Of a DNA stretch of 50,127 bases, positions 32,423-40,542 are shown piece after piece. The notes under the pieces were generated by a model. The model was not told the DNA's origin, did no database searches, and worked only from the letters and a program-made list of their open reading frames with translations. Where the stretch lies: the NCBI GenBank assembly GCA_944321465.1, contig CALULL010000021.1:1-50127 (forward strand), written 5' to 3'. The position numbers and the translations under genes were made by a program. How positions within the stretch are numbered: position 1 is the first letter of the stretch; each line of letters begins with the position of its first letter. Source of the DNA: an uncultured Bacteroides sp. GTDB lineage: Bacteria; Bacteroidota; Bacteroidia; Bacteroidales; Bacteroidaceae.

Positions 32423-33286
32423 CTATGGCTTGCGGCGCAGCAGGGCTGCACGTTCGGCGTGGTAGGACGAGCGCACCAGCGGGGCACTCTCCACTTGGTC
32501 GAACCCCTTGGCAAGTCCCGTCTGCTTGTAGGCCGCGAATTGCTGTGGAGTGACGTACTCGGCCACCGGGTAGTGGCGGTGGCTGGGTTGCAGGTATTGG
32601 CCTATGGTGAGGATGTTACACCCCACGGCCCGCAGGTCGTCCATGAGCTGCTCCACCTCGGCAGGGGTTTCGCCTAGCCCTACCATGATGCCGCTCTTGG
32701 CCGTGATGCCGCTCTCGGCCACTTGGCGTATGACGGCCAGGCTGGTGTCATAGCGTGCGGCACTGCGAACCAGAGGCGTGATGCGGCGCACGGTTTCCAT
32801 GTTGTGCCCGATGATGTCGGGGTGCGCTTCGACGACCAAGGCGACCAGTTCGGGGCGGGCTTGAAAGTCGGGGATGAGCACTTCGATAGTCGTCTCCGGG
32901 TTGAGACGGCGTATCTCGCGGATGGTTTCTGCCCAATGGGCCGCGCCAAGGTCGGGCAGGTCGTCTCGGTCTACCGACGTGATGACGGCGTGGGATAGCT
33001 TCATCAGCTGCACAGACTGTGCCACGTGGAGCGGTTCGGCTGGGTCAAGGGGCAGTGGATGCCCCGTTTGGGTGTTGCAGAACTTGCAACTGCGGGTACA
33101 CACGTCGCCCGCTATCATAAACGTAGCTGTGCCTCGTCCCCAGCACTCGCCCATGTTGGGGCAGCGTCCGCTGCTACAGATGGTGTGCAGACAGTGGGAC
33201 TCGACGATGCGCTTGGTCTCTGTGTATCGCTCGTTGGAGCCAATGCTTATTTTCAGCCATTCGGGCTTTCTTACTCTTTCGTTCAT
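32423..33286 (-). CDS. lipA: Lipoyl synthase
   Basis: This radical-SAM enzyme inserts two sulfurs into octanoyl groups on lipoyl domains. The 287-residue protein has the auxiliary cluster CSSGRCPNMGEC (C-x4-C-x5-C), the radical-SAM CTRSCKFC (C-x3-C-x2-C), VITSVDRDDLPD, GHNMETVRR and GIMVGLGET. Its ATG overlaps the stop of the upstream dipeptidyl peptidase gene as ATGA, which implies shared transcription although the functions are unrelated. lipB is not in the window. Confidence 0.96.
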   Translation of the reverse strand: MNERVRKPEWLKISIGSNERYTETKRIVESHCLHTICSSGRCPNMGECWGRGTATFMIAGDVCTRSCKFCNTQTGHPLPLDPAEPLHVAQSVQLMKLSHAVITSVDRDDLPDLGAAHWAETIREIRRLNPETTIEVLIPDFQARPELVALVVEAHPDIIGHNMETVRRITPLVRSAARYDTSLAVIRQVAESGITAKSGIMVGLGETPAEVEQLMDDLRAVGCNILTIGQYLQPSHRHYPVAEYVTPQQFAAYKQTGLAKGFDQVESAPLVRSSYHAERAALLRRKP

Positions 33287-35499
33287 TTCTTCAGGTAGGT
33301 ATCAAAGTAATTGGACAGGCGTGTGTAGAGGTGCAGCCGGGTGTTTCCTCCGTAGATGCTGTGGTTGCGGTTGGTGTAGAGCTGCATGTCGAACTGGCGG
33401 TTGAGCTGGACGAGGTGTTCGGCATACTCGGCACAGTTCTGATAGTGCACGTTGTCGTCGGCCAGCCCGTGCACGAGCAACAGTTGCCCGTGCAGTTTGT
33501 CGGCGCGTGCGAAGGCCGAGGCGGCGCGGTAGCCGTCGGCATTCTCCTGCGGCGTGCGCATGTAGCGTTCGCCATACACGGAGTCATAGTAGCGCCAGTC
33601 GGTGACAGCCGCCACTGCTACCCCGGCGCGGAAGACGGGACGGCCCTCGCTCATGCTCATCAGTGTCATGTATCCTCCGAAGCTCCAGCCCCAAATGCCT
33701 ATGCGGTCTTTGTCCACATAGGGCTGGTTGCCCATGTAGATGGCTGTCTCCACTTGGTCGCGCGCTTCCTTCACGCCCAGGTTCAGGTAGGTGCATTTCT
33801 CAAATGCGGCTCCGCGTCCGCCTGTGCCTCGTCCGTCAACGCAGACGACGATGTAGCCTTGCGAGGCCATGTAGGTTTCCCACGTCACGCTGTACGTGTC
33901 GAGTACCTGTTGCGAGCCGGGTCCGCTGTACTGATAGAGCAGGACAGGATACTTCCGGGAGGCATCGAAGTCGGCGGGCTTCATTATCCAGCCGTTCAGT
34001 TCCACGTTTTCCGAGGTGCGGAATTTGAAGAATTCCTTTTGTGGCAGGGCATATTGAGCCAGGAGCTGACGCAACTTGGCGTTGTCTTCCAGCGTAGCGA
34101 GCTGTTTGCCCCGGTTGTCGTTCAGGGTGATGACAGTGGGTGTGCTGAGGCTGGAGTAGCGGTTCATAAAGTACTTCATGCCGTCGCTGAACTGCGCCTT
34201 GTTGGTGCCCTCGCCGGGGGTGAGCCGGGTCGTCTTGCCCCGGCGGTCGGTGCGGTAGATGGCGGTGCGCATGGGGCTTCCTTCGTTGCTGCTGTAGTAG
34301 AAAGCCTGTTCTTCGGGCGAATAGCCGTAGAAGGTCTTTACCTCAAACTCGCCTGTGGTGACCTGCTTCAGTAGTGTGCCGCTGAGGCTGTACCAGTAGA
34401 GGTGGTTGTAGCCGCTGCGTTCGCTCAGCAGGCTGAAGCCGTCGGCGTAGAATCGGATGTTGTCCAGCGTCTCGTACTTGATGTAGGTGTCGCTCTCCTC
34501 GCGCAGTGCCAGGTGACAGACGGTGCTGCGGGGGTCGGCCATGTAGAGGTCGAGCCGGTTCTGGTGCCGGTTCAGCGTGACGATAGCCAGTTTGTCGGCA
34601 TCGTGGGTGAAGCGGATGCGTGGAATGTAGCCGTCGGCATCGAGGGGCACGTCGATGCGGCGTGTCACGCGGGTCTTTATGTCGAACGTATGCACCGAGA
34701 CGGTGGAGTTGCGCTGCCCTGTCTTGGGGTACTTGTAGGTGTAAAAGCCGGGGTATTCGGCGAACTCTTCCAATCGGGGTGCCTGGCCTGCATACAGCGG
34801 GAAGGAGTAGGACTCTACTTCCGACTCGTCCCAGCGGACGAAGGCCAGAATTTTGCTGTCGGCACTGAACTCAAGGGCACGGTCGTAGCCAAACTCTTCT
34901 TCGTACACCCAATCGGGGACACCGTTGATTACTTCGTTGTACTTTCCGTCTTTGGTCACTTGGCTCTCGCTGTTGTTGTAGAGCAGCTTGACGAGGAAAA
35001 TATTGTTGTCCCGGACAAAGGCTACAAGGTTGCCGTCGGGCGAGAACACCGGTGCACGTTGCGGTCCGCCCGTCGACAAGGCTTCGACTTTGTTGTTGAT
35101 TTGTCCTGCCGTGTTGCGTTTCAGGCTATAGAGATAGTGCTCGGCGATGCGCGAGTGGCGGTAGATGCGGTATGTGTTGGTGGCGATGAGCAGTTTGGAA
35201 CCGTCGGGGGCAAACTGGTAGCTGTCGAACCGCTTGAAGGGACATTCGCGGGCGGTAGAGGCATCGAAGAGTACTTCGACCTGCTGGCCTGTGCGGAAGG
35301 AGTATTTCACGATTTGTGTGCCTTCGGCGTTCATCTGCGTGTAGTGCTCGCTGTCGCCAGGGATGGGGATGACTCCACGAATGTCCTGCGGCGCGAACTG
35401 TCCGCCTACCACATCTTCCAATTTCAGGGGCTTGTTCCCTTGGGCTGCCGCCACGAGCGTGTAGAGGCAGAGTAGGAGTAGGATGCTTGTCTTTCTCAT
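33283..35499 (-). CDS. Dipeptidyl peptidase IV-type serine peptidase (S9B)
   Basis: The 738-residue exported peptidase has signal peptide MRKTSILLLLCLYTLVAAAQ and an eight-bladed propeller with the substrate-anchoring Glu pair in WVYEEEFGYDRA. The C-terminal alpha/beta-hydrolase carries nucleophile GWSFGG, Asp in HGLADDNVH and His in NRNHSIYGG. It removes X-Pro dipeptides from peptides, probably in the periplasm or at the surface of a peptide-using organism. lipA is translationally coupled downstream, and a TATATTTG box lies 45 bp upstream. Confidence 0.94.
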   Translation of the reverse strand: MRKTSILLLLCLYTLVAAAQGNKPLKLEDVVGGQFAPQDIRGVIPIPGDSEHYTQMNAEGTQIVKYSFRTGQQVEVLFDASTARECPFKRFDSYQFAPDGSKLLIATNTYRIYRHSRIAEHYLYSLKRNTAGQINNKVEALSTGGPQRAPVFSPDGNLVAFVRDNNIFLVKLLYNNSESQVTKDGKYNEVINGVPDWVYEEEFGYDRALEFSADSKILAFVRWDESEVESYSFPLYAGQAPRLEEFAEYPGFYTYKYPKTGQRNSTVSVHTFDIKTRVTRRIDVPLDADGYIPRIRFTHDADKLAIVTLNRHQNRLDLYMADPRSTVCHLALREESDTYIKYETLDNIRFYADGFSLLSERSGYNHLYWYSLSGTLLKQVTTGEFEVKTFYGYSPEEQAFYYSSNEGSPMRTAIYRTDRRGKTTRLTPGEGTNKAQFSDGMKYFMNRYSSLSTPTVITLNDNRGKQLATLEDNAKLRQLLAQYALPQKEFFKFRTSENVELNGWIMKPADFDASRKYPVLLYQYSGPGSQQVLDTYSVTWETYMASQGYIVVCVDGRGTGGRGAAFEKCTYLNLGVKEARDQVETAIYMGNQPYVDKDRIGIWGWSFGGYMTLMSMSEGRPVFRAGVAVAAVTDWRYYDSVYGERYMRTPQENADGYRAASAFARADKLHGQLLLVHGLADDNVHYQNCAEYAEHLVQLNRQFDMQLYTNRNHSIYGGNTRLHLYTRLSNYFDTYLKK

Positions 35500-35543
35500 G
35501 TGTTTTTCTCTTATCTGTTGCAGTGTTGTTTTGATTGGTTATG

Positions 35544-35551
35544 CAAATATA
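35544..35551 (-). promoter_or_regulatory. -7 box of the DPP IV-lipA operon
   Basis: TATATTTG on the minus strand, about 45 bp before the ATG at 35499, matches TAnnTTTG. No -33 box at the right spacing. Confidence 0.5.
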
Positions 35552-35688
35552 CGACGATTATGGCAAAGGAAGAGGGCTTGCCGGAGGCTTTTTTTCAGAC
35601 TGAGGCCAAGACTGTGGGCGGCGGAAGGGGAAAGGACCTTGAAGAGCCTGTGGCTCTGGTCCTGGCGTGGAGACATGAAAAAGGCCCG

Positions 35689-35755
35689 GCAGGGCACACC
35701 TGTGCTCCCGACCGGGCGGAGAAACGCTCCTGCAGGGGCACGCCTGTGCCCCCGG
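35689..35755. repeat. Phased palindrome array 6 (three 22-bp units, middle one decayed)
   Basis: Clear units GGGCACA-CC-TGTGCTCC and GGGGCACG-CC-TGTGCCCC are centred at 35699 and 35743, 44 bp (2 x 22) apart. A degenerate unit is centred at 35721. The array lies 40 bp downstream of the secreted-protein gene ending at 35795 and upstream of the DPP IV promoter. The rest of the 295-bp gap holds a T7 run near 35589 and nothing else I recognise. Confidence 0.82.
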
Positions 35756-35794
35756 GTTAGTAAAGGTATGGGTGGCGCGGATGGACGGGTTGCC

Positions 35795-36691
35795 TCATTC
35801 GCGGTTCAGTTGCACATCGGACCACGTGAACCAGCTGCGGTTCGTGGCTTCTCCGGCTTCGTTGAAGAGGTAGCACCTCATTCGGTAGCCTTCGTCCACA
35901 GTGATGGTGTTGCCGTCATTGCTCCACGTTGCGGGGATGTTCTCATCGTATGTTGGAGTCTCGTCCTGGTATTGGCAGGCCAAGCGGGCACTGTAGTAGT
36001 TGGGGTTGATGAAGTCGTCGAGGGGGATGTCCTCGGCCACGTTGTTCTCAGCACTGGTGAGGAATTCTATTTTCCTTGCCTCGGGGTCGTATGTCATGGG
36101 GACGGAGATGGTGATATTGCCGTATTTTATGCGGCACATGTACTCGTTCTCGCCCGTGCTTTCGATTTCGGCCGAGAGGGAGAGAGAGGTGCCTGTGAGA
36201 CGCCAGTTTCCGGTGAAGTCGGGGATGATGTCGGCCTCAGCGCTGGAGAAGTCGGCACGCGTCACGGTGCAGGGTGTCCCGTAGCTGTCGTAGGCCACGA
36301 AGGCGGCGGTGTAGTTTGTTCCGGGTGCATCGAGGCTGAGGGTACACTCCGTGTCGACCGACAGTTCTTGCCCGGCGGTACGGTCGATGATGTACTGGTC
36401 GTCCAGTGTGGCCATTTCGTCGGTCTCGGCGCAATAGGTTGTGTAGCCCACGCAGGCCTCGGACAGGGCGATGCTGAAGGTGGCACTGCTCTCGGTCGTA
36501 TTGCCAAGGGTGGCGGTGGCACTGACTTCTCCCTCTACTTCGGGGAAAGAGATGCTGTCCAGCCGTTCGGGCAGCACGGAGTAGGTTGTTCCATTGGTGA
36601 GGTGAAGTACTACGCGGCGGTTGCTTTGTTGGCCATAGGCGAATGCGGCGCAGATGAGGGCGGCGCAGGTGAGGTATGTTTTCAGTTTCAT
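35795..36691 (-). CDS. Secreted protein of unknown function, no T9SS sorting domain
   Basis: The 298-residue exported protein (signal MKLKTYLTCAALICAAFAYGQ) starts with a short motif RVVLHLTNGTTYSVLPERLDSISF, seen in many Bacteroidota secreted proteins. A fibronectin-like stretch and a lipocalin-like beta domain follow (NWRLTGTSLSLSAEIES, MTYDPEARKIEFL). Its C-terminus (WFTWSDVQLNRE) lacks the sorting-domain pattern found in its upstream neighbour. The two genes overlap by ATGA and share the N-terminal motif, so they may act together. Confidence 0.72.
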   Translation of the reverse strand: MKLKTYLTCAALICAAFAYGQQSNRRVVLHLTNGTTYSVLPERLDSISFPEVEGEVSATATLGNTTESSATFSIALSEACVGYTTYCAETDEMATLDDQYIIDRTAGQELSVDTECTLSLDAPGTNYTAAFVAYDSYGTPCTVTRADFSSAEADIIPDFTGNWRLTGTSLSLSAEIESTGENEYMCRIKYGNITISVPMTYDPEARKIEFLTSAENNVAEDIPLDDFINPNYYSARLACQYQDETPTYDENIPATWSNDGNTITVDEGYRMRCYLFNEAGEATNRSWFTWSDVQLNRE

Positions 36692-37194
36692 TGTTTGTAG
36701 AATTTGAGGGTTTGATTGTTGATGTTGAGTAGATAAAGTCCTGTTGGCAATGATGAGACATCAAGCGGCTGCCCCGACCAGTTGTCTATGCGGATGCACA
36801 GGCTGCCACCTGTGGAGTAGACCGTGACGGTGCTTTGCTCAGCATTGTTCCAGCCGTTGACACAAATTTTGTCGGCGGCTACGGTGGGATAGAGGCTCAG
36901 GCCGGTTGCCTCGTCGTGGGTGGATGCGATGCCGTTCACTGGGCCTGTTCCCAGTGTCAGTTTGGCCACGTCTTCGTAGGCAAGGTCGCTTTGGTTGGTA
37001 CCGTTTGTAAGGGCAATGGAGAAACTCTCAGTGCCGAATGTCAATGCCTGGATGTCGGTGAGGGCGAATTCCGAGGTGGCTCCTTCTTGGAAGTGAACCA
37101 CCAGTTTGGATGGCCCCTCTTCTTGTGCCGACGTCGTCAGGGAGACGACACCTAAGAGAGCTGCTGCAAGCCAGTTTTTCTGCTTTTTGTTCAT
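36688..37194 (-). CDS. Small T9SS type A cargo protein
   Basis: The 168-residue exported protein has signal peptide MNKKQKNWLAAALLGVVSLTTSAQ. The motif LVVHFQEGATSEFALTDIQ (then ALTF) is related to that in the next gene. A C-terminal sorting domain covers LSLYPTVAADKICVNGW, VTVYSTGGSLCIRI and LPTGLYLLNINNQTLKFYKQ. ATG at 37194 begins the signal peptide; longer in-frame starts run through the promoter palindrome. It is the first gene of a two-gene operon with a strong predicted promoter. Confidence 0.8.
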   Translation of the reverse strand: MNKKQKNWLAAALLGVVSLTTSAQEEGPSKLVVHFQEGATSEFALTDIQALTFGTESFSIALTNGTNQSDLAYEDVAKLTLGTGPVNGIASTHDEATGLSLYPTVAADKICVNGWNNAEQSTVTVYSTGGSLCIRIDNWSGQPLDVSSLPTGLYLLNINNQTLKFYKQ

Positions 37195-37367
37195 ATAGCA
37201 TAAGGTTTTGTGCCGCAGACCTCGGGACGGCAGGTAAGGGATAAAAATCAGGGATGGGGACGTGGAGAAAGAAAGTGAAGGTCTGCACTTCCAGGCTTGG
37301 CTGAGGATGGTGCGGCTGTCGCCTTGTCCAGTCCGGAGCCAGAGGGTGGGCAATGCCGCTTCTTTGG

Positions 37368-37411
37368 CCTTTGTCCTCGTGCATCGGCTGTCCGATGCAC
37401 GAGGACAAAGG
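37368..37411. repeat. Perfect 20-bp inverted repeat at a promoter
   Basis: CCTTTGTCCTCGTGCATCGG (37368-37387) and its exact reverse complement (37392-37411) are separated by CTGT. On the minus strand the first six bases form part of the -7 box of the T9SS-cargo operon. The mRNA would therefore begin inside the palindrome and could fold into a 5'-terminal hairpin. It may be an operator, an mRNA-stabilising stem, or the terminator of the upstream phosphatase gene, though no T-tract follows. Confidence 0.8.
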
Positions 37412-37437
37412 TATGCGCTTATTTTGTGAAAAGCAAT
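37406..37437 (-). promoter_or_regulatory. Promoter of the two-gene secreted-protein operon
   Basis: On the minus strand ATTG (37434-37437), 20 nt, then TACCTTTG (37406-37413). It closely fits TTTG-N19-21-TAnnTTTG and overlaps the 20-bp inverted repeat. The leader to the ATG at 37194 would be about 205 nt; no ORF is supported in it. Confidence 0.65.
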
Positions 37438-37529
37438 AGGGACGGCACGATTTTTTTTGCAGCCTTGCTTGCGGAGCATGCAGGAAGTTCGTTGATGGGG
37501 AGTGCAAGCTGAGAAGGGGCGGGGCGTGT

Positions 37530-38009
37530 TCAGCGGGTGGGACGGGTCTGCTGCAACAGACCCGCACAAGCATCCTCCAGCACGTCGAGCACGTATTCAA
37601 AGCCTTCGGCACCGCCGTAGTAGGGGTCGGGCACGTGGTCGGTGGCGAAGCGGGTGCAGTAGTCAGTCATGCGGGCTATCTTGGCTTCCTCCAGCGGTGA
37701 GGGGGCACGTTCGTGCAGGTCGTCTATGTTGCTGTCGTCCATGCCCAGCAGGAGGTCGAAGTCGTAGAAGTCTTCGGTGCGCACGGGGCGTGAGCGGTGT
37801 TCCAGGCTATAGCCTCGGCGGGCGGCGTGTGCCCGCATCCGCGGATCGGGCAGTTCGCCCTGGTGGTAAGCCGAGATGCCTGCGGAGTCTATCACGTAGT
37901 AGTCGTCCAAATCGGCCTGTTCGACCAGTCGGCGCATTACGGCTTCGGCCGATGCCGAACGGCAGATGTTCCCGAGGCAGACGAAGAGTATGCGGATGGG
38001 GTGTCTCAT
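37530..38009 (-). CDS. Low-molecular-weight protein-tyrosine phosphatase
   Basis: The 159-residue cytoplasmic phosphatase has the N-terminal P-loop FVCLGNICRS (catalytic Cys11, Arg17), SAGISAYHQGELPDPRM, GMDDSNIDDL, and the general-acid loop VPDPYYGG. It dephosphorylates phosphotyrosine proteins, often in control of polysaccharide export, but no such genes are nearby. Its ATG overlaps the TetR gene stop as ATGA, so the regulator and phosphatase are co-produced. Confidence 0.93.
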   Translation of the reverse strand: MRHPIRILFVCLGNICRSASAEAVMRRLVEQADLDDYYVIDSAGISAYHQGELPDPRMRAHAARRGYSLEHRSRPVRTEDFYDFDLLLGMDDSNIDDLHERAPSPLEEAKIARMTDYCTRFATDHVPDPYYGGAEGFEYVLDVLEDACAGLLQQTRPTR

Positions 38010-38689
38010 GTGGTTGTCGGTGTGGATGGTTGGGGTTGCTGGTAGGGTTGCTGGGCCGAGATGCGGCGGTAGTCTTGTATGAACTTGTCCAGTTCGCGGC
38101 CACCCAATTCGGTGGAGATGCCACGCAGGTAGGTGAAGATAATGGACTCGTAGACTTCGAGAAAAGAGTACTTCTGGCAGATATTCGTGTTGAGCAACAG
38201 TCCGATTTGTTCGTGCAGCAGAAGATTGACGATGGCAAAGTTGATGTCGTCTCGGAAAATGCCCTGCTCCACACCTTTGCGGAAGAAAGCGAGTGCTTCT
38301 TCCGAGTCGCGATGTTGGTGATGGTGGAGTTGTTCGTAGGCACTGGGATATTTCTTGATGTCCTCGAAGAACTTCTTGTTGGTGTTGTGGTAGATTTCTA
38401 TGCTGCGCATGTAGATTTTGAGGATGACTTCAAGCACGTTGTCGGTCTGTTGTTGCACGTGTTGTACGAAGCGCAGGTTTTCTTCTTCGCTTTTCTGGAT
38501 GCACTCCTTGAGGAGGGTTTCCTTGTCAGCGAAGATTTCGTAGAGCGTTCGTTTCGAGATGCCCATCTGGGTGGCGATGTCGTCCATCCTGATGCTGCGT
38601 ATGCCATGAGCTGTAAAGGCCATCATGGCTGTGGCTACGATGCGCTCTCTTAGTTCTTGGCGGGGGGCTGGGCGTTTTTTATCTTCCAT
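38006..38689 (-). CDS. TetR/AcrR family transcriptional regulator
   Basis: The 227-residue protein has an N-terminal TetR helix-turn-helix (ERIVATAMMAFTAHGIRSIR, MDDIATQMGISKRTLYEIF, ADKETLLKECI). An all-helical ligand-binding domain and a Gln/Pro-rich tail (QQPYQQPQPSTPTTT) follow. It probably represses its own promoter, where an inverted repeat lies next to the -7 box, and so also the coupled phosphatase gene. Effector unknown. Confidence 0.9.
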   Translation of the reverse strand: MEDKKRPAPRQELRERIVATAMMAFTAHGIRSIRMDDIATQMGISKRTLYEIFADKETLLKECIQKSEEENLRFVQHVQQQTDNVLEVILKIYMRSIEIYHNTNKKFFEDIKKYPSAYEQLHHHQHRDSEEALAFFRKGVEQGIFRDDINFAIVNLLLHEQIGLLLNTNICQKYSFLEVYESIIFTYLRGISTELGGRELDKFIQDYRRISAQQPYQQPQPSTPTTT

Positions 38690-38726
38690 TGTGTTCGGTT
38701 TGTACCTGTGGCATTGAAAAGCGGCA

Positions 38727-38761
38727 CAAAGATAGGGAGAAACCTCTACTGCTTGGTAGAG
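38727..38761 (-). promoter_or_regulatory. TetR-gene promoter with candidate operator
   Basis: The minus strand has a TATCTTTG -7 box (38727-38734). Just upstream, between the -7 and -33 positions, is the inverted repeat CTCTAC-TGCTTG-GTAGAG (38744-38761). The 18-bp size and location suit TetR-type autoregulation. The rest of the 350-bp gap is A+T-rich sequence and the MITE. Confidence 0.6.
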
Positions 38762-38867
38762 TTTTCCCCCTTTTAGAAACTGGTTAATAAAAATTAGTTT
38801 TTGTCCGCCCTTGTCGTTAGGCTGGATTTAGCTTTTGCCTGTCTGGAAATACTTCCCGGAAGGTTTA

Positions 38868-39039
38868 GAGCCTGTTTAAATTTGCATTTAAGTAATTTAG
38901 TCAGGTCTCTTTTGAGTCCCTTTCCGGCCTCTTTTCCCGATTACGTTCGTCAGATAGTCCGCTATCCTCCTCACGGAGTTGGAAAAACATCCTCGAAAAG
39001 GGCTCTTAAAATAAACCCGAACAAAAATTAAACAGGCTC
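38868..39039. mobile_element. 172-bp MITE inserted at the hutH stop codon
   Basis: Terminal inverted repeats GAGCCTGTTTAA (38868-38879 and 39028-39039) are flanked by the direct repeat TTA (38865-38867 and 39040-39042). A 3-bp TNA duplication fits the IS1031 group of the IS5 family. The right-hand TTA is the reverse complement of the hutH TAA, so the stop codon is preserved by the duplication. No transposase is encoded. Confidence 0.82.
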
Positions 39040-40542
39040 TTAGAGGTTGTCCAGTTTTGCGCGGTTGAGGAACTCTACGGTTTTGTTGATTTCCTTGTAC
39101 ATCACGATGTCTTCCTTTACAAAGGGCACCTCTTTGCGGTACTCGTGCAGGAATCCTTCGATGATGGGCGACGACTTGAGCGGGCGACGGAACTCGATGC
39201 CTTGGGCGGCGTTCATCAGTTCGATGGCAAAGATGCGGTCGAGGTTGTCCATGATGCGGTGCAGCTTGGTGGCGGCGTTGGCACCCATGCTGACGTGGTC
39301 TTCCTGCCCGTTGCTTGACACGATGGAGTCGCTGCTGGCTGCAAAGCAGTACATTTTGTTCTGGCTTACCATAGAAGCGGCAGCGTATTGTGGTATCATG
39401 AAGCCCGAGTTGAGCCCGGGGTTAGCCACCAGGAATTCGGGCAGGCCGCGCAGGCCCATGATGAGTTGTGCTACGCGACGTTCGGAGATGTTGCCCAGCT
39501 CGGCCATGGCAATGGCCAGGAAATCGTAGACGATGGCCAAGGGTTGTCCGTGGAAGTTGCCTCCGGAGATGATTTTGTCTTCGTCGGGGAAGATGGTGGG
39601 ATTGTCCGTCACGGAGTTAATCTCGGTGAGCAGGACAGAGGAGACATAACGCAGGGCGTCTTTTGTGGCTCCGTGCACTTGCGGGATGCAACGGAACGAG
39701 TAGGGGTCTTGCACGTGCTGCTTGTGCTGTGCTATCAGTTCGCTGCCCTCCAGCAAGTGACGGAAGGTGGCTGCCGTCTCTATCTGGCCCTGGTGGGGGC
39801 GTACACGCTGTATGCAGTCCATGAAGGGGTCGATGCGTCCGTCGAAGGCTTCCAGAGAGATGGCTCCGATGAGGTCGGCACGCTTGCACAAGCGGCGGGC
39901 ACGCAGGATGGCAAAGGTCCCGTTAGCACTCATGAACTGGGTGCCGTTCAGCAGAGCAAGTCCTTCTTTGCTCATCAGCTTGACAGGTTCCCAGCCAAAC
40001 TCGTCGAGTACGTCCATTGCGTCGCGCTTCTGTCCCTTGTAGTACACGTCGCCCACACCGATGAGCGGCAGGAAGAGGTTGGCCAACGGGGCTAAGTCGC
40101 CCGATGCTCCCAGCGAGCCACGGTCGTAGACGATGGGCAGTACGTCGTTGTTGAAGAAGTCGATGATGCGTTGTACGGTGACAACCTGTACGCCGCTATA
40201 GCCCAATGACAAGGCATGGGCCTTGAGGAGCATCATCAGTTTGACGATGACGGGACGGACTTCTTCGCCTACGCTGCAAGCGTGGCTCTTGATGAGGTTT
40301 TCTTGCAGTGTCTCCAGCTCGTCGGCCGAGATGCTGCGGTTGCACAACGAACCGAAGCCGGTAGTGATGCCGTAGACAGGTTCTTCGGACTCGGCTATCT
40401 TGCGGTCGAGGTAGTCGCGGCACCGCTGTATGCGTTGCACGGCTTCGGCGGAAAGCTCCAGCTTTACGTTGTCGTTGAGGATATGCTCGATAAGGTCAAA
40501 GGTAAGCTCGCTGGAGCCTATCTGATATACGTTGTTGTTCAT
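39040..40542 (-). CDS. hutH: Histidine ammonia-lyase
   Basis: This enzyme converts histidine to urocanate and ammonia. The 500-residue protein has the MIO-forming Ala-Ser-Gly (146-148) in RGSLGASGDLAPLANL, the N-terminal YGITTGFG, QDPYSFRCIPQVHG and NEFFV-type region EVASG-like FPDEDKIISGGNFHGQPLA. It is the last gene of the hut operon and is translationally coupled to the cyclodeaminase gene by ATGA. Its TAA stop coincides with the target duplication of a MITE. Confidence 0.97.
   Translation of the reverse strand: MNNNVYQIGSSELTFDLIEHILNDNVKLELSAEAVQRIQRCRDYLDRKIAESEEPVYGITTGFGSLCNRSISADELETLQENLIKSHACSVGEEVRPVIVKLMMLLKAHALSLGYSGVQVVTVQRIIDFFNNDVLPIVYDRGSLGASGDLAPLANLFLPLIGVGDVYYKGQKRDAMDVLDEFGWEPVKLMSKEGLALLNGTQFMSANGTFAILRARRLCKRADLIGAISLEAFDGRIDPFMDCIQRVRPHQGQIETAATFRHLLEGSELIAQHKQHVQDPYSFRCIPQVHGATKDALRYVSSVLLTEINSVTDNPTIFPDEDKIISGGNFHGQPLAIVYDFLAIAMAELGNISERRVAQLIMGLRGLPEFLVANPGLNSGFMIPQYAAASMVSQNKMYCFAASSDSIVSSNGQEDHVSMGANAATKLHRIMDNLDRIFAIELMNAAQGIEFRRPLKSSPIIEGFLHEYRKEVPFVKEDIVMYKEINKTVEFLNRAKLDNL

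Noticed and set aside
38801-39031. 76-codon plus-strand frame over the MITE next to hutH
   Set aside because: It spans the element's inverted repeats and lacks any domain; not a transposase remnant I can recognise.
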